Part shown: positions 22,285 to 32,892 of the stretch, in pieces
Position numbering within the stretch: position 1 is the first letter of the stretch
Layout: every line of letters begins with the position of its first letter
DNA from: Dichetophora obliterata
Taxonomy: Eukaryota; Arthropoda; Insecta; Diptera; Sciomyzidae
DNA length: 64,000 nucleotides
NCBI GenBank assembly: GCA_963920525.1
Contig: OY986439.1
Coordinates: 3,989,001 to 4,053,000 of the forward strand
Direction of reading: 5' to 3'
The notes under the pieces: model-generated
What the model saw: the letters and a program-made list of their open reading frames with translations, nothing else
Databases searched by the model: none
Told to the model about the DNA's origin: nothing
Program-made: the position numbers and the translations under genes

Positions 22285-25200
22285 CAATGGCGTAAAACGC
22301 GGGCCCGCAGAGCCCGCATTGCGGGCGGGCGCAACTAAGCCAGGGGCGCCCTCAAGTCCCTTGATGAAAATGATAAATTAAGTGGAGAACGACACACAGT
22401 GTAATATAAGCGGCCGAAAGTATAGTATATCAATGTTTTAATTTTTTCCAATTTTTTATAGCTTTCAATAGAATATATCTTTGGCGAAAAAATCAAAATG
22501 ATTTTTTTTTTAATAGTAGTAACCGTTTCGTTATGACAAGCTGTTAAAGTTGCATTTTTTTTAAAAAAATTTAATTTTTCTTGTTATTCACATTTTATTT
22601 AATCTAATTTTTTTTGTATATCAAAATAAAGTTTAAAATTTCTTATGTCTAGCAAATTACTGTTTTTGCTTACATTTTTAACATATGGTTTGAATCTTAT
22701 CATAAAAGTTAACACTAAAAGCGGGATACAAATTTTTAAATATTCAATTTTTAAAAATGTATAAAAAGTAATTTTGAAAAAGATTGACTACAGTTTTTCA
22801 CGAAAAAATTATTAGAACTGCGTTACACCAAATCCAAAAAAATTTCTTACTATTACTTACTAAAACAGAAGATATACATTTTTTCTTATAGTGACCTGTT
22901 TAGTTAAACTTTGAGATTTATTTGATGTATGGCAGTTGATTACTTTTCAAAATTTCGACTTACACAAACACAAAATAACTCAATTTTTAAAAATTCCTTG
23001 CTGATTAAGGCCTGAAAAAGCTTACAAATTTAAACAAAAACGTTGTTAACTTGTGATGGTAGTATTTTTCAAGGCTGAATTTCTAAAATATTATTTATGG
23101 GAGTGGCATTCGCCTATGAAATTTTCCATTTATCTATTATCACAAAAGAAATTGATGTAGTAATTCAGGACTTATGAAGTTTCAGGCAAAAATGGGTTTC
23201 GTTTATATGGGAGGTGGGTGTGGCAGAGGGCGGATTTGTATAACTTTCTCAACATTTCTTAATTTTGCCAAGCAAGATATTCGTGCTAATTCTCATAGCT
23301 CTACGATCACTCCTTCTCTTTTTGGCCAAGAATGGGGACGTTACACTCTGCGACGTTTGCTTCCAAAAAAATTAAGATATACCAAAGAATTTATTTCCTT
23401 CGTAAATTATTATTGTTAAAAATTAATAACAATAAATAAAAAATAATTTAATAATATGTCCTTAAATAAAATTTAAGTCACGTAACTACGATTTCTCAAG
23501 GTGCAATAATCGACGTGAAAAAATTCCATTTTTTTGAGCAAAAGGTTTTTGAGTCACCTTTGTTTGGCAAAACTCGATTATGGTCGAAGTCGATTTACCC
23601 GTTAGCTTTCATATTTTTAGCAAGTCAGCTACTGATGTTATTTTAATCATTCAGTTGATCCTATTTTGTGACGTAAGTCAAAATCTTTAGTTAACAGGTA
23701 ACGTTAAATACAAAACATTTAAGGTACTATTTATTACAGTGTGTAAAAAATTAAAAATCCATTTTGGTTTTTCGTTAGAATATGGTTCTGTAAGGTCTTA
23801 AGAACCCGTATACAAAATTTTAGAAAAAAATATCAAATAGAAAAAAGTTTTAACATACATTATATTCGCATATCGCGTAATATTCAAGAACCTTTAAATC
23901 TTAAATCGCGTTTTTCTCGAAGCAAGGTTTTTCGAATTGGCTTCTAAGATATCTGGAGTTCTACTTGATCGATTTCGATGAATCTTGATTCATTGTGATC
24001 TTTATAGACTCTGTTAAGGCACTAAACCTATAAAAAGCCAAAAAACTCATATTTTTTTTGTATGGCAAAAAAGGAGGTATTTTGTACATTTTTTTTTGCG
24101 TACTTTGAGTGCTTAACGACAAGCCTTAACTCAGGAATGCACTTTGATTTTTACTTTCAGACGCTTTGTAAATGCTGGAGACGAGAAGTCAATTGCAAAA
24201 ATTTTTAAACACGATAACTTCAACGCGCAGTAGGAAATTAACAACAACTATGAAGACAAAAAAAAATTTTTTTTTTATTTTCTCATGAATAGTTCTTCAT
24301 TACGTAAGAAATTTGAATCATTAATAATACTAGGTAGCAAAAATTAATAAAAAAGTGTTTTTTTATAGCTACATACTGTAATTGTACCTTAAATTTAACA
24401 TCTTAAAATTATCATTTCACCAAAGGGAATTATTGATCTCATTTTTCAAACTTTAAGTAAGTTTAACGTTTTTAAATAATTAATACCTATATGTTTTCTT
24501 TAACCTAATTTGTGATAAAATCTTATAATATTTTATTATACAAATTGTATTATATTTGATATTATAAAAAGTATTTTTTACGTTATTGCTATTTTTTTAA
24601 CAAATTTCATTAAAATAAAATATAAATTTATTTATAAAATAAGAAATTTTTAATATATAACTGTTGCAATAAATGATTACTAGAGAGGATAAAAATATGC
24701 ATTTGCATCGTAATGTAGGATTTAAAAACATAAAGTCTTCGAAAAAATTTTGTTTAAAAACAAACAAGTTTTTAGTGAGTATGCGAGTTAACTTTCGCCG
24801 AAGAATTATCAAACTTAAGATATTGGCCGGCAACATCTTGCGATGCTGAACGTAGTTTCTCTGCATATTCATCGTTTTTAACTGAAAAACGTAGAAATTT
24901 TTTAATGGAGAATTTATAGCAACACTTGTTTATTATCATTCTAAAATTTGAAAAATATTTAACTGCATTTTATTTTGTTTTTTTAAGTTAATTCAATAGT
25001 AACAAAGAGACGAAGAAAACGAAGTTGCTCAGTATAAATTAATATTATTTTTAAGTTTTTACGTTTATTTAAAAAACAGGTTTTTTTACTTTATATAGGT
25101 ATACGTATTTTTATCGAGCATATTTTTAAATTCATCGAATATATTTTCGATTTTTCGTGCTTTTTAATGCGCATAAATCAAGTTTTATCGTGCACATTTT

Positions 25201-25381
25201 TATCCTCTCTAATGATGACTATTGAATTGAAAAAGTCTCTTCTTGTTATCTTTTTTTTGTTAAGAGTTCTCTTGTTTTCTCCTATGCTTCTAGTAACCTA
25301 ACATAGTTTTACTCTAAAAGTAAATAGCAGGGCGCTATTAGAAAACTGCGGGCGGGCGCACAAAATATAGTTACGCTACTG
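22285..25381 (+). mobile_element. 3.1-kb hAT DNA transposon, decayed, with perfect 8-bp target duplication
   Basis: The element starts CAATGGCGTA and ends TACGCTACTG (reverse complement CAGTAGCGTA). Both ends carry subterminal GC-rich blocks (GCGGGCGGGCGC) that contrast with the AT-rich interior. GTACTTGC occurs immediately before (22277-22284) and immediately after (25382-25389), a perfect 8-bp duplication as hAT elements make. The length is that of an autonomous hAT element, and a plus-strand transposase C-terminus survives near the right end. The rest of the reading frame is unrecognisable, so it is an old, inactive copy. Confidence 0.88.
24779..24919 (+). pseudogene. hAT transposase, C-terminal dimerisation region
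   Basis: The frame reads ELSNLRYWPATSCDAERSFS followed by AYSSFLTEKRRNFLMENL and a TAG at 24917-24919; in the same frame beyond the stop it continues QHLFIII. The (P)A(T)S-(C/S)-AERSFS box with L(T/S)..R..(M/L)..(E)NL is the hallmark of the hAT C-terminal dimerisation domain. It is located about 460 bp from the right terminus, as expected. The catalytic DDE region upstream is not recognisable. Confidence 0.85.
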
Positions 25382-25389
25382 GTACTTGC
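25382..25389. repeat. right target-site duplication GTACTTGC of the hAT element
   Basis: Identical to 22277-22284; abuts the terminal CTACTG of the element. Confidence 0.85.
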
Positions 25390-25600
25390 AACATTCTACA
25401 GCATGATTTCTTAAATTTGGAGAAATATAAGTTACAATACTTAGAAATTTCATAAAAATACATGTAAGTTTTTGTTTTTTTGTACACCACAAGTGATTTA
25501 TATTAAGAATGCTTTTCTTGTATTTCTAGAAAAAATTCTTTAAAATTACTTACAAACCGAACGATTCTAAATGAAGCAAATAAAGCGACGATTGATTAAC

Positions 25601-25672
25601 TGCGATGGTCGAATGGATAAGCTTATGGACTTTCATTCACGCGGCCGAGGTTCAAGTCTTCGGATAGTGGTA
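25601..25672 (+). repeat. tRNA-like module (A and B boxes)
   Basis: A-box-like TGGTCGAATGGATAAGC (from 25606) and B-box-like GGTTCAAGTCT (25649-25659) at tRNA spacing, with a class-I-like layout. A T5 run follows at 25674. The 5' and 3' acceptor segments do not pair, so this is a tRNA-derived repeat. Confidence 0.55.
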
Positions 25673-25689
25673 ATTTTTCAATTTAGTTT

Positions 25690-28600
25690 AATGTTAATAA
25701 TAATAATGTTTGCAGTTTTTTGTCAGTATAAAAATAATAATTCTCTCAGGATGCTGTTAAGAATCTTTAAAAATGGTTTTTCTTTTAAAAATTCAAAAAT
25801 TTTTCCAGGGATGTTTCCAAAATGTTTCTCTTATTTATAGCCGATGATTAATAAACGGTAGAAAATTACTAATTTTAAGAGAAAATCTTTCTCTTAGTTA
25901 TAGCCGATGATAAATAATAGGTAGAAAAACATACTCAAATGTCATTGAATTCAACACAGTGGGGCTAAGTTTCCTTAATTTAGCGAAATAGTTCGTAAAT
26001 TATTAGATAATTTTCCTAAACTAATTTATACTTCTGGTGTGAATTTGACGAAAAATATGTAAATACTTAATTTTTAGAAAATTGGCCATGGTGCTAAATG
26101 AAGCCCAATTTTTTAACGATTGGGTGCTATTCTTCTAGATTTTCTGGAAATTTTTTTCTGAGTGCATAAAAGAAAAATATTTTTAAAACAAATTAGTTGC
26201 ATGTTCTTAAAGATAAGTCACATTTTTTTAAGTTACTGGAGTAGTTTATCACAAATATTTTATTTGATAAATTGCAAAGTATAGCAATTAAGGTTATATT
26301 ATAGAAAAATGAAAAGAAACTCTTCTTTTCTTTATCGTAAATATCCCCAATAAAGCGATTGATAACATTTTACATATTTGCTTATACATAGTTTTAAGAA
26401 GGAATCAAAGCAAATTTACAACGATTTTTTAAGGAATATTTCACCTATCGTCTATACATTCAGTTCACATTAAATTATAAATAGCCCATTTTATACGTCA
26501 CTCACAAACGTTCAAAGCAATTTTAAATATTTACAAACCTAAACATAACAATAAATAGACTTATTGACTGCATTAAAATATCCTCTAGCATCGATTCCCA
26601 GATGAAAACATCAACAAAAACAAGCCAACTTTTGTAATGACAAACATTCGAATGAATGGTAATCAAAAACATTGACCCCAGTTTCACCTCAAACAAAACT
26701 ATAAAACAAAACAAGATAAACAAAAAACAAAATATAACAAGAAGTAAAATTGAGTAAGAGGCTCGTATAAATTTGATTTGTGTACAAACAAGTTCTTTGC
26801 TCCCCAAATCTGTGCTGTGGAGCACCACCACTTCCCACGGTAACGACTCTTCACTTAAAAATATATCATAATTAAAGATGGGAAAGAAAAAAAAAAAGCA
26901 AACTGAAATAGTTTTTCTATGTGAAGTAAAAAGAATCGTTGGCATTTGTATTCTTAGAAAATTACGAATATCTCCAATATATGTAATTTTCAAATAAATT
27001 ATTGCTAGACATAGCTCTTGTTGCATCCTTTGTAAAAGTGTTCTACAAAAATACGCAATCTTTAAGTTTTACTAAATATTCAAAAAAGTTTTTTTCGGAA
27101 GCAACTAAAGAATCAGTAATTCTTTTTATTTGTCTGTTCGTTTGTCATAAAGTCTTTCATGTACTCTTTTGTCATATTTCGTTTTCTCCAAATAAACCTA
27201 TTGTAGCGTCAAGCAGAATATCTTCCATGTCGATGATTTTTTTTTTAAGTCACCCCAACTATGTATGTACTCGTATTTGGACTGATACTGTATATCAGCA
27301 ACAACAACAATAAGTGGTAAAGTCAATTTGCAACAATAACGCTAACTGCTGCTTCCTCAATAGAAAATCAATTTTGTTCACATGATTGTATGTAAATCTT
27401 GGGTTGAAAGAAAAAAAAATAAGTATGGCAACAAAACCAAAAAAAGATAGAATAACAGGGAGTCAACGAAAAAATTGCGAAGCTAGCAAAACATGGTCTT
27501 AAAGGGAAGGGGGGATGAAGGGGAAGTAGTAAAACGGGTGAGCGGGGTGCTGAACAATTTGTGCCACTTTGTATTGCGTTGCACTTGCTTGCTGCTGCTG
27601 CTGCTTGTTGTTTGTTGCAACTTATAACAATAACGTTTGTTCGTTGGATGTTTTGTGATGTTTTTTTGCTTTTTTTCCTCTTATATTTGACAGCTCAAGC
27701 GACCGCAACACACACACAGTCACGAGCACGCTCAATTGTATACAACATATACATATGTGATCAGCCATACTCACATAAAGAAACACACACACACACACAC
27801 ACACAAACACATAGAGCCTGGCATGCAATTGACAGGAAATGCATTACAGAGGAAGCGAGCGCATTGAAAAAACGTTCCAAAGGAAGTTGAGTTCAGTTCA
27901 GTTGAATTTGTGAATGAGTTTTGTTGCATGATTGAATGGGAAGTATGCAAATGTTGTTGTTGTTGTTGTTATTTTTTTGTTGTTGTGTTTGCCATTAGCT
28001 ATATTGCCATGTTGTTTGTAGTTTTAGACATCATTAATAACAATGAAAGCTGCTCCGTTAGTTTTATTCTCTAGCAGCAGGAAAGAGTAGAAATCTATTG
28101 AATTTCATCTGAGTAGCCGAATTACCCACATAACAGTTGTTTCAAAGATAACAGCATATTTTTTTTTCAAAACTGGAATTCAGACTATATCCCATTCAAT
28201 GAATTGTTAAAGCTTTTTTTAATACTTTAGTACTTTAATACTTTACATAGTACATTTCTCTTATTGGTACGGGAAAAAATTTCAGCCATTCTGTTAAACT
28301 ATACTGAGCAATTCTGCATTTGATGTTTTTAATTATTAAATTATGAATATTAACTAAATATTATATATCTTATCTTAAATATCTTATATATCTTAAATTT
28401 AATCAACAGTCATTTTGCTTGAAGAGATAAAGAAATCTTTTCCTTTACAACTTTGTAATACTTCTTTAAATGACATTACAATAAGATAACTCAACTAACA
28501 TTCTTTCTAAAACCTTTAAAGTCACATAAGTAACTAATTAAAAAAGGATCTGTCGATATTCTAATTTTTGGAATCAGTTACATTAAAATTACATACCAAC

Positions 28601-29939
28601 GTTAACAAATCTCTTAGAGCAAGAATTTTTTGCAATTTTGAACAGTCTTACTTAGCATTATTTGGTAATTTCTATAGTAATAAACCTCATTTTTTATAAA
28701 AATCTTCTTTATAAAAATCTAAACGGCTCAACGGATTTCGCTCAAACTAGGTATACATATTAAGTGCATCCCAACTTAAAATGTTACATACTTAGTTTTT
28801 GCCATGCCTCTTGCGAAATTTTTCAACTAACTGTAATTTTGTTATTATAATACTTTTTAGTATAGGAGTTTTTTGTGTACTTAATTTTTTGTTATTTTGA
28901 CATCAAAAACATTCACATCTATTCAAAATTGTATAAATTTTCAGTACAACGACTTTTTCATAAAACATCGTTACCTATAGGAATGAAAAAAAAAACTACA
29001 TGAAAATCAAAGTTTGGTCTTTCGATGCAAATATCTCCGCTGTCCATTAATATATTATTAATATAAAATATATTTTGCTTGATTAAATTAAATTAAATAA
29101 ATTGTTGCAATCTGCAGTCTGCTTCTGTAATTATTTTTTATTAAAATTTGAAAATAAAATATTCTTTTATTATTTGCTGTCGAAGGAAAAATTGAAAGAA
29201 TTTTTTAAGCAATTTTATATAAATTGGAGAAAAATTACTCTTAAAAATAATTATTTATGTATTTTACAGAGTACTAAATTTCATAACTAGATAAATTATT
29301 TAATTCTTTTAAATCGTTTGCTTACTTAGAGTTCTCAACTCTGTGTTTATTAAAGAGTGAAATGAAATGTACCGAAAACACTTTGGTAGTAGGAAAGTAA
29401 GAAAAATATAAAATTGTACTAAAAAAGTACAATTGTACCGAAAATATCAACCCTGCTAGAAATGCGTGAAGTCTTGCAAGGTAGTTTTTAAGACGGCATC
29501 AACTCTGAATAGAGTTAATCACACAGCAGAAGGCGCTACTCTTTCCACTTTTAGTAGGCTTGAGCAATTAAGCTGTGACCACTCCACTATTAAGGTTTCA
29601 TATAATATGACACTTGTTCGTATAAACTCTTCAAAATCATATGAAGTTAAAGCAATGAATATTATTTTAGGTCAAGCATAACACAGGCTCCAATAGCGTT
29701 AAATATATTTGCTGTGGCGGTTTCTCTGAGCGACAAAATAGCTGAAATAGCGTGAAAAGTAAAGAAAATTTACATATTGTGGAAAAATGCTCTGAATTTC
29801 AGACAGAATTGAAAAAGCCTGCTGCATCGTGATTTTGTTAAATAAAGCCAATAAATGTAGTAAAATTTCACAACATTTATTGTAGTGATTTTTCAATCAG
29901 TTTTTAAAGTGAACAAGTGCAAAGTAACCAACATTGTTT
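25690..29939. other. non-coding DNA with simple repeats
   Basis: A pair of similar pieces (TATAGCCGATGATTAATAA at about 25838 and TATAGCCGATGATAAATAA at about 25899) is repeated about 61 bp apart. From 27290 to 28020 the sequence is fly-like unique DNA with CAA/GTT runs (27958-27970), an (AC)n tract at about 27781-27805 and CTG runs at 27590. Short frames here, including 26523-27026 on the minus strand, are hydrophobic low-complexity strings with no recognisable family. Confidence 0.45.
27781..27805. repeat. (AC)n microsatellite
   Basis: About twelve AC units in a row, visible directly. Confidence 0.9.
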
Positions 29940-30330
29940 TTTATTTGTGAGGATTTGTGATGATTTGCGCTACGATGACTTGAGAACGCTTCAAACTAAT
30001 CAAACGCTACTATCACACAATCGCGAAGGTGACGACACTCAACGATTTCAAAACCAAAAATTATGGAACTAGTCTTATTCTGACACAATATTTCAATCGA
30101 TGAGCAGATACTTGCATATTATGGATGTCATTCGTGCAAGATGTTCATTCGAGGAAAACCCATTCGCTTTGGCTTTAGGTATTGGGATTTGTGCCAGAGG
30201 GATTCTCTTACTCATTCATTTCATAAGACGGTGCCAATGCAATGCTTGATCCTGAATACGAAAGCTATGGTTTGGGCGAGACGTTCATATGAAAATTGAT
30301 GAAAAATTAAATGGCATCGTATTAGGCAAA
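29940..30330 (+). pseudogene. piggyBac-family transposase fragment
   Basis: In one frame from about 30088: SIDEQILAYYGCHSCKMFIR then GKPIRFGFRYWDLC. After a frame change, DGANAMLDPEYESYGLGETF appears (about 30229-30288). The SIDE/Q motif with its catalytic Asp, the K-M-F-I-R-G-K-P-I-R-F-G block and the downstream G-L-G motif are the centre of the piggyBac DDE domain. Weak upstream similarity (DLRYDDLRTRFKLIKRYYH) starts near 29950. No ends were found. A piggyBac-type MITE lies 2 kb downstream. Confidence 0.8.
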
Positions 30331-31147
30331 ATATTTTTAGTCTAAATTTACTTTTCTTCTTATAATATTCTTACAAAAATCAAAGCATTTTGAGATCGTT
30401 ATTTTTTAATGTTTTTCCTCAAAAAGCAAGTTTTTCCTCAAAAAGCAAGTTTTTCCTTGTGAGATAGGAAGACATCCTTTTTTTCCTAAACTTTTTTAGT
30501 TGATCTTGACAACCCCATGCAACTTTTGAGACCTCTTAGAATACGATCTAAGGTTTTCGACACGCCCTTACGAACATGTTATCATAATTAACACTGTATA
30601 ATAAATCTTTTTAAAAATGTTGTTTCTTAAATTTCTTTTATTTATTGATCATTTTTAATAATAAATACGATGTTGAAAAGGTATTGAAACCTTATTCATG
30701 ACCTACAAGTAAATTAAGTTATAAATATTTCCGTAAGATGTCGCTTTTCTACATTTTTTAAAACTTTTGTAATTTTTGACACTTAGAAGTCAGATTTAAC
30801 AGTTCAAATGCCTTACAAAAAGTTGGATTAGACTGTTAAGTATCAACACTTAATACATTGTCTATAGAACATTTTGGTTAGCCTAAATAGCCAAATTTAG
30901 ATTTATCTTACGTGACCTTTATAAACCCTCTTAATTACCAGGAATAAAAAATGGCAGCCAAGTCCCCGATTAAACATTGCAAATATTATAAAACATTATT
31001 AAACATTGCAAATGTAGCTTAGAATAATTATTTATTTTCTTGTCTGTACGTTTATTTGTTTGGCTAATATGCGAATTTATTTGATACATATCAAAATACA
31101 TATTAAAAATCAAACAAAAATACTGAAAAGCTCATTGACATATTTAA
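30331..31147. other. AT-rich non-coding DNA, nothing recognised
   Basis: Contains a perfect short tandem duplication at 30420-30452 (CCTCAAAAAGCAAGTTTTT twice). Otherwise featureless. Confidence 0.4.
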
Positions 31148-31204
31148 ATTTAAAAAATTCACAACTGAAGTGAATTTATTACCTCATCTAGAAAAAGTTT
31201 TTGG

Positions 31205-31290
31205 TGTGAGTTCTGTAGCTCATAGCGTAAAGCGATTGATTTATAAGATAGTGAATTTGAGCCCCAACAATTTCGACGGATTTTTTTTTT
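31205..31290 (+). repeat. tRNA-Ile-like module, copy 1
   Basis: GTGTGAGTTCTGTAGCTCAT with an A-box-like TAGCTCATAGCG (31216-31227), a GATTTATAAGAT anticodon-loop-like stretch and a B-box-like GTGAATTTGAGCC (31251-31263). A T15-type run follows at about 31281. It matches the module at 31442 over its whole length with about 70-80% identity by eye. Confidence 0.5.
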
Positions 31291-31441
31291 TTTTTATGAA
31301 ACAAATTCAAATTTTGAAAAATTCACCACTGAGGGTGAAATAAAATTGTAAAAAATTAGTTTAAATAAAATTTTTTAATTATTTTATAAGAAAGTTTATT
31401 TATTGCAAGTCAAATTTATTGCTATTTGGAATATACTTCAT

Positions 31442-31527
31442 TGTGAGTTCTGAAGCTCAGAGCACAGAGTGCTTGCTTTATAAGCGTGAGGTTGTGAGTT
31501 CGAGCCTCAACAATGTCAACTGATTTT
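31442..31527 (+). repeat. tRNA-Ile(UAU)-like module, copy 2
   Basis: A-box-like GAAGCTCAGAGC (31452-31463), a 7-nt TTTATAA loop that would place UAU as anticodon between partly pairing CTTGC and GCGTG, and a T-arm GTGAG-TTCGAGC-CTCAA (31494-31510) closely like that of insect tRNA-Ile. T7 follows. The acceptor stem does not pair, so it is a tRNA-derived repeat or pseudo-tRNA. Confidence 0.6.
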
Positions 31528-32226
31528 TTTATTATTTTTTTTTTGTTTGTTTCATTTTTAACATTAATAGAACTATTTCGGTTTCTTATACAAACTCTTT
31601 TGTCATTTAGCAGAGAATTTTTGAAAATTCTATTTTTTAAGGTTCTTGGCAAAGACTAAAAATCCGAAAATAATTATCTAAGTCAAAAGAATTTTGAATA
31701 CGACACGTTTTTAAAACGCACTTAAAAGTTTAAAATAATTTTCCCTGGAGTGGGGCTTTTAGTTCTCTTAAAAACGTGGGGGGCATGATTTAATCGCCGT
31801 ATAATAAAAAATGGCCAATGAGAGAATGTACTTCATAGAAATTTATTCAAATTGGTGTTGAATTATATAAGAGTTAAACAGTGGGTTGGTCGCAGCTGAA
31901 TCACTCAAGACTACTGAGGAGGAAATGTAGCAATTTCCGAAACAGGTTGTCTAGTCCGCTAAGTGATTGACTTTTTACAGAGTTGTTGCTGTTGTTGTTG
32001 CCTTCTTCAAACTTGCTTGATCTAAAAAGCTCACAATTATTAAATTCTTGCAAAAATTCAAAGAATAGATTGAAATTAATTATTAAATTGTAAGGGATTA
32101 AACATTCGCAGCTTACGGCACAAAAACGTGGTGTAAACAGTACGTAAATGCGTATTATGCACCCGTGGTTTAATTTTGTTTTTGACAAGCAGTGCTTCAA
32201 TTCAATTTAACAATTTAAAAAATTAA

Positions 32227-32888
32227 CCCTCATCCGGCCCTCAAAAAAAGTCACAAATAAAACCCTAATTGGTTAAATTTAAGGCATGAGTTTTTTGTAC
32301 GCCTCATTAACTTAAAATTAATAATTTTCTTTTTAGACGTTTATTTTGTTGAATAACAGTTTATTATTTACAATTAGTGCAAAAGTAGAAAGCAGTTTTA
32401 TGCTCACCTCATATATATTTCTTGCAGAAAGAAATATGCTTTTCATTCCTTTTTTCGCATATGGGTTAAATTTCACCCGAAGATCGCTTAAGTTACTTTC
32501 GAAATATTTACCGTTATGTTTTATCTTCCATAATATTGATGTCATATTCTAAAAGAAAGGGACATTTTATACAAATACCATACATTTAATTAGTTTTGCA
32601 TTAAAAATGAGCCAGATATAGCGTTTAAAACTCTAAAATGGGTGAAGTTTCTTTCGAAACTTATAATTTCAGATACTTTCGAAATATTTACCGTTATGTA
32701 TTATATAATATAATATTTTATCAACCATAATATTGATATCATATTCTAAAAGAAAGGGACTTTTTACACAAATACTTTTTTACTTTACAAAGACTTTTTA
32801 ATTTCATTAATTTTGCATTAAAAATGAGCTAGGTATAGCGTTTTAAACTTAAAAATGGGTGAAATTTCAGCCGAGGGTCTGATGAGAG
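32227..32888. mobile_element. piggyBac-type MITE with TTAA target duplications
   Basis: The left end is TTAA (32223-32226) followed by CCCTCATCCGGCCCTC; the right end is GAGGGTCTGATGAGAG followed by TTAA (32889-32892). The termini match as inverted repeats at 13 of 16 positions, and TTAA on both sides is the piggyBac target. The 662-bp interior is non-coding and contains a direct duplication: CTTTCGAAATATTTACCG at about 32497 and 32677, and TTTTGCATTAAAAATGAGC at 32594 and 32811. It could have been moved by a transposase like the one whose remnant lies at 29940. Confidence 0.8.
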
Positions 32889-32892
32889 TTAA

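Noticed and set aside
26523..27026. 167-codon hydrophobic minus-strand frame
   Set aside because: Phe/Ile-rich string from AT-rich DNA; no recognisable motif or start context.
31442..31527. Functional tRNA-Ile gene
   Set aside because: Anticodon loop and T-arm fit, but the acceptor stem is unpaired and a related copy lies 237 bp away, so it is treated as a tRNA-derived repeat.
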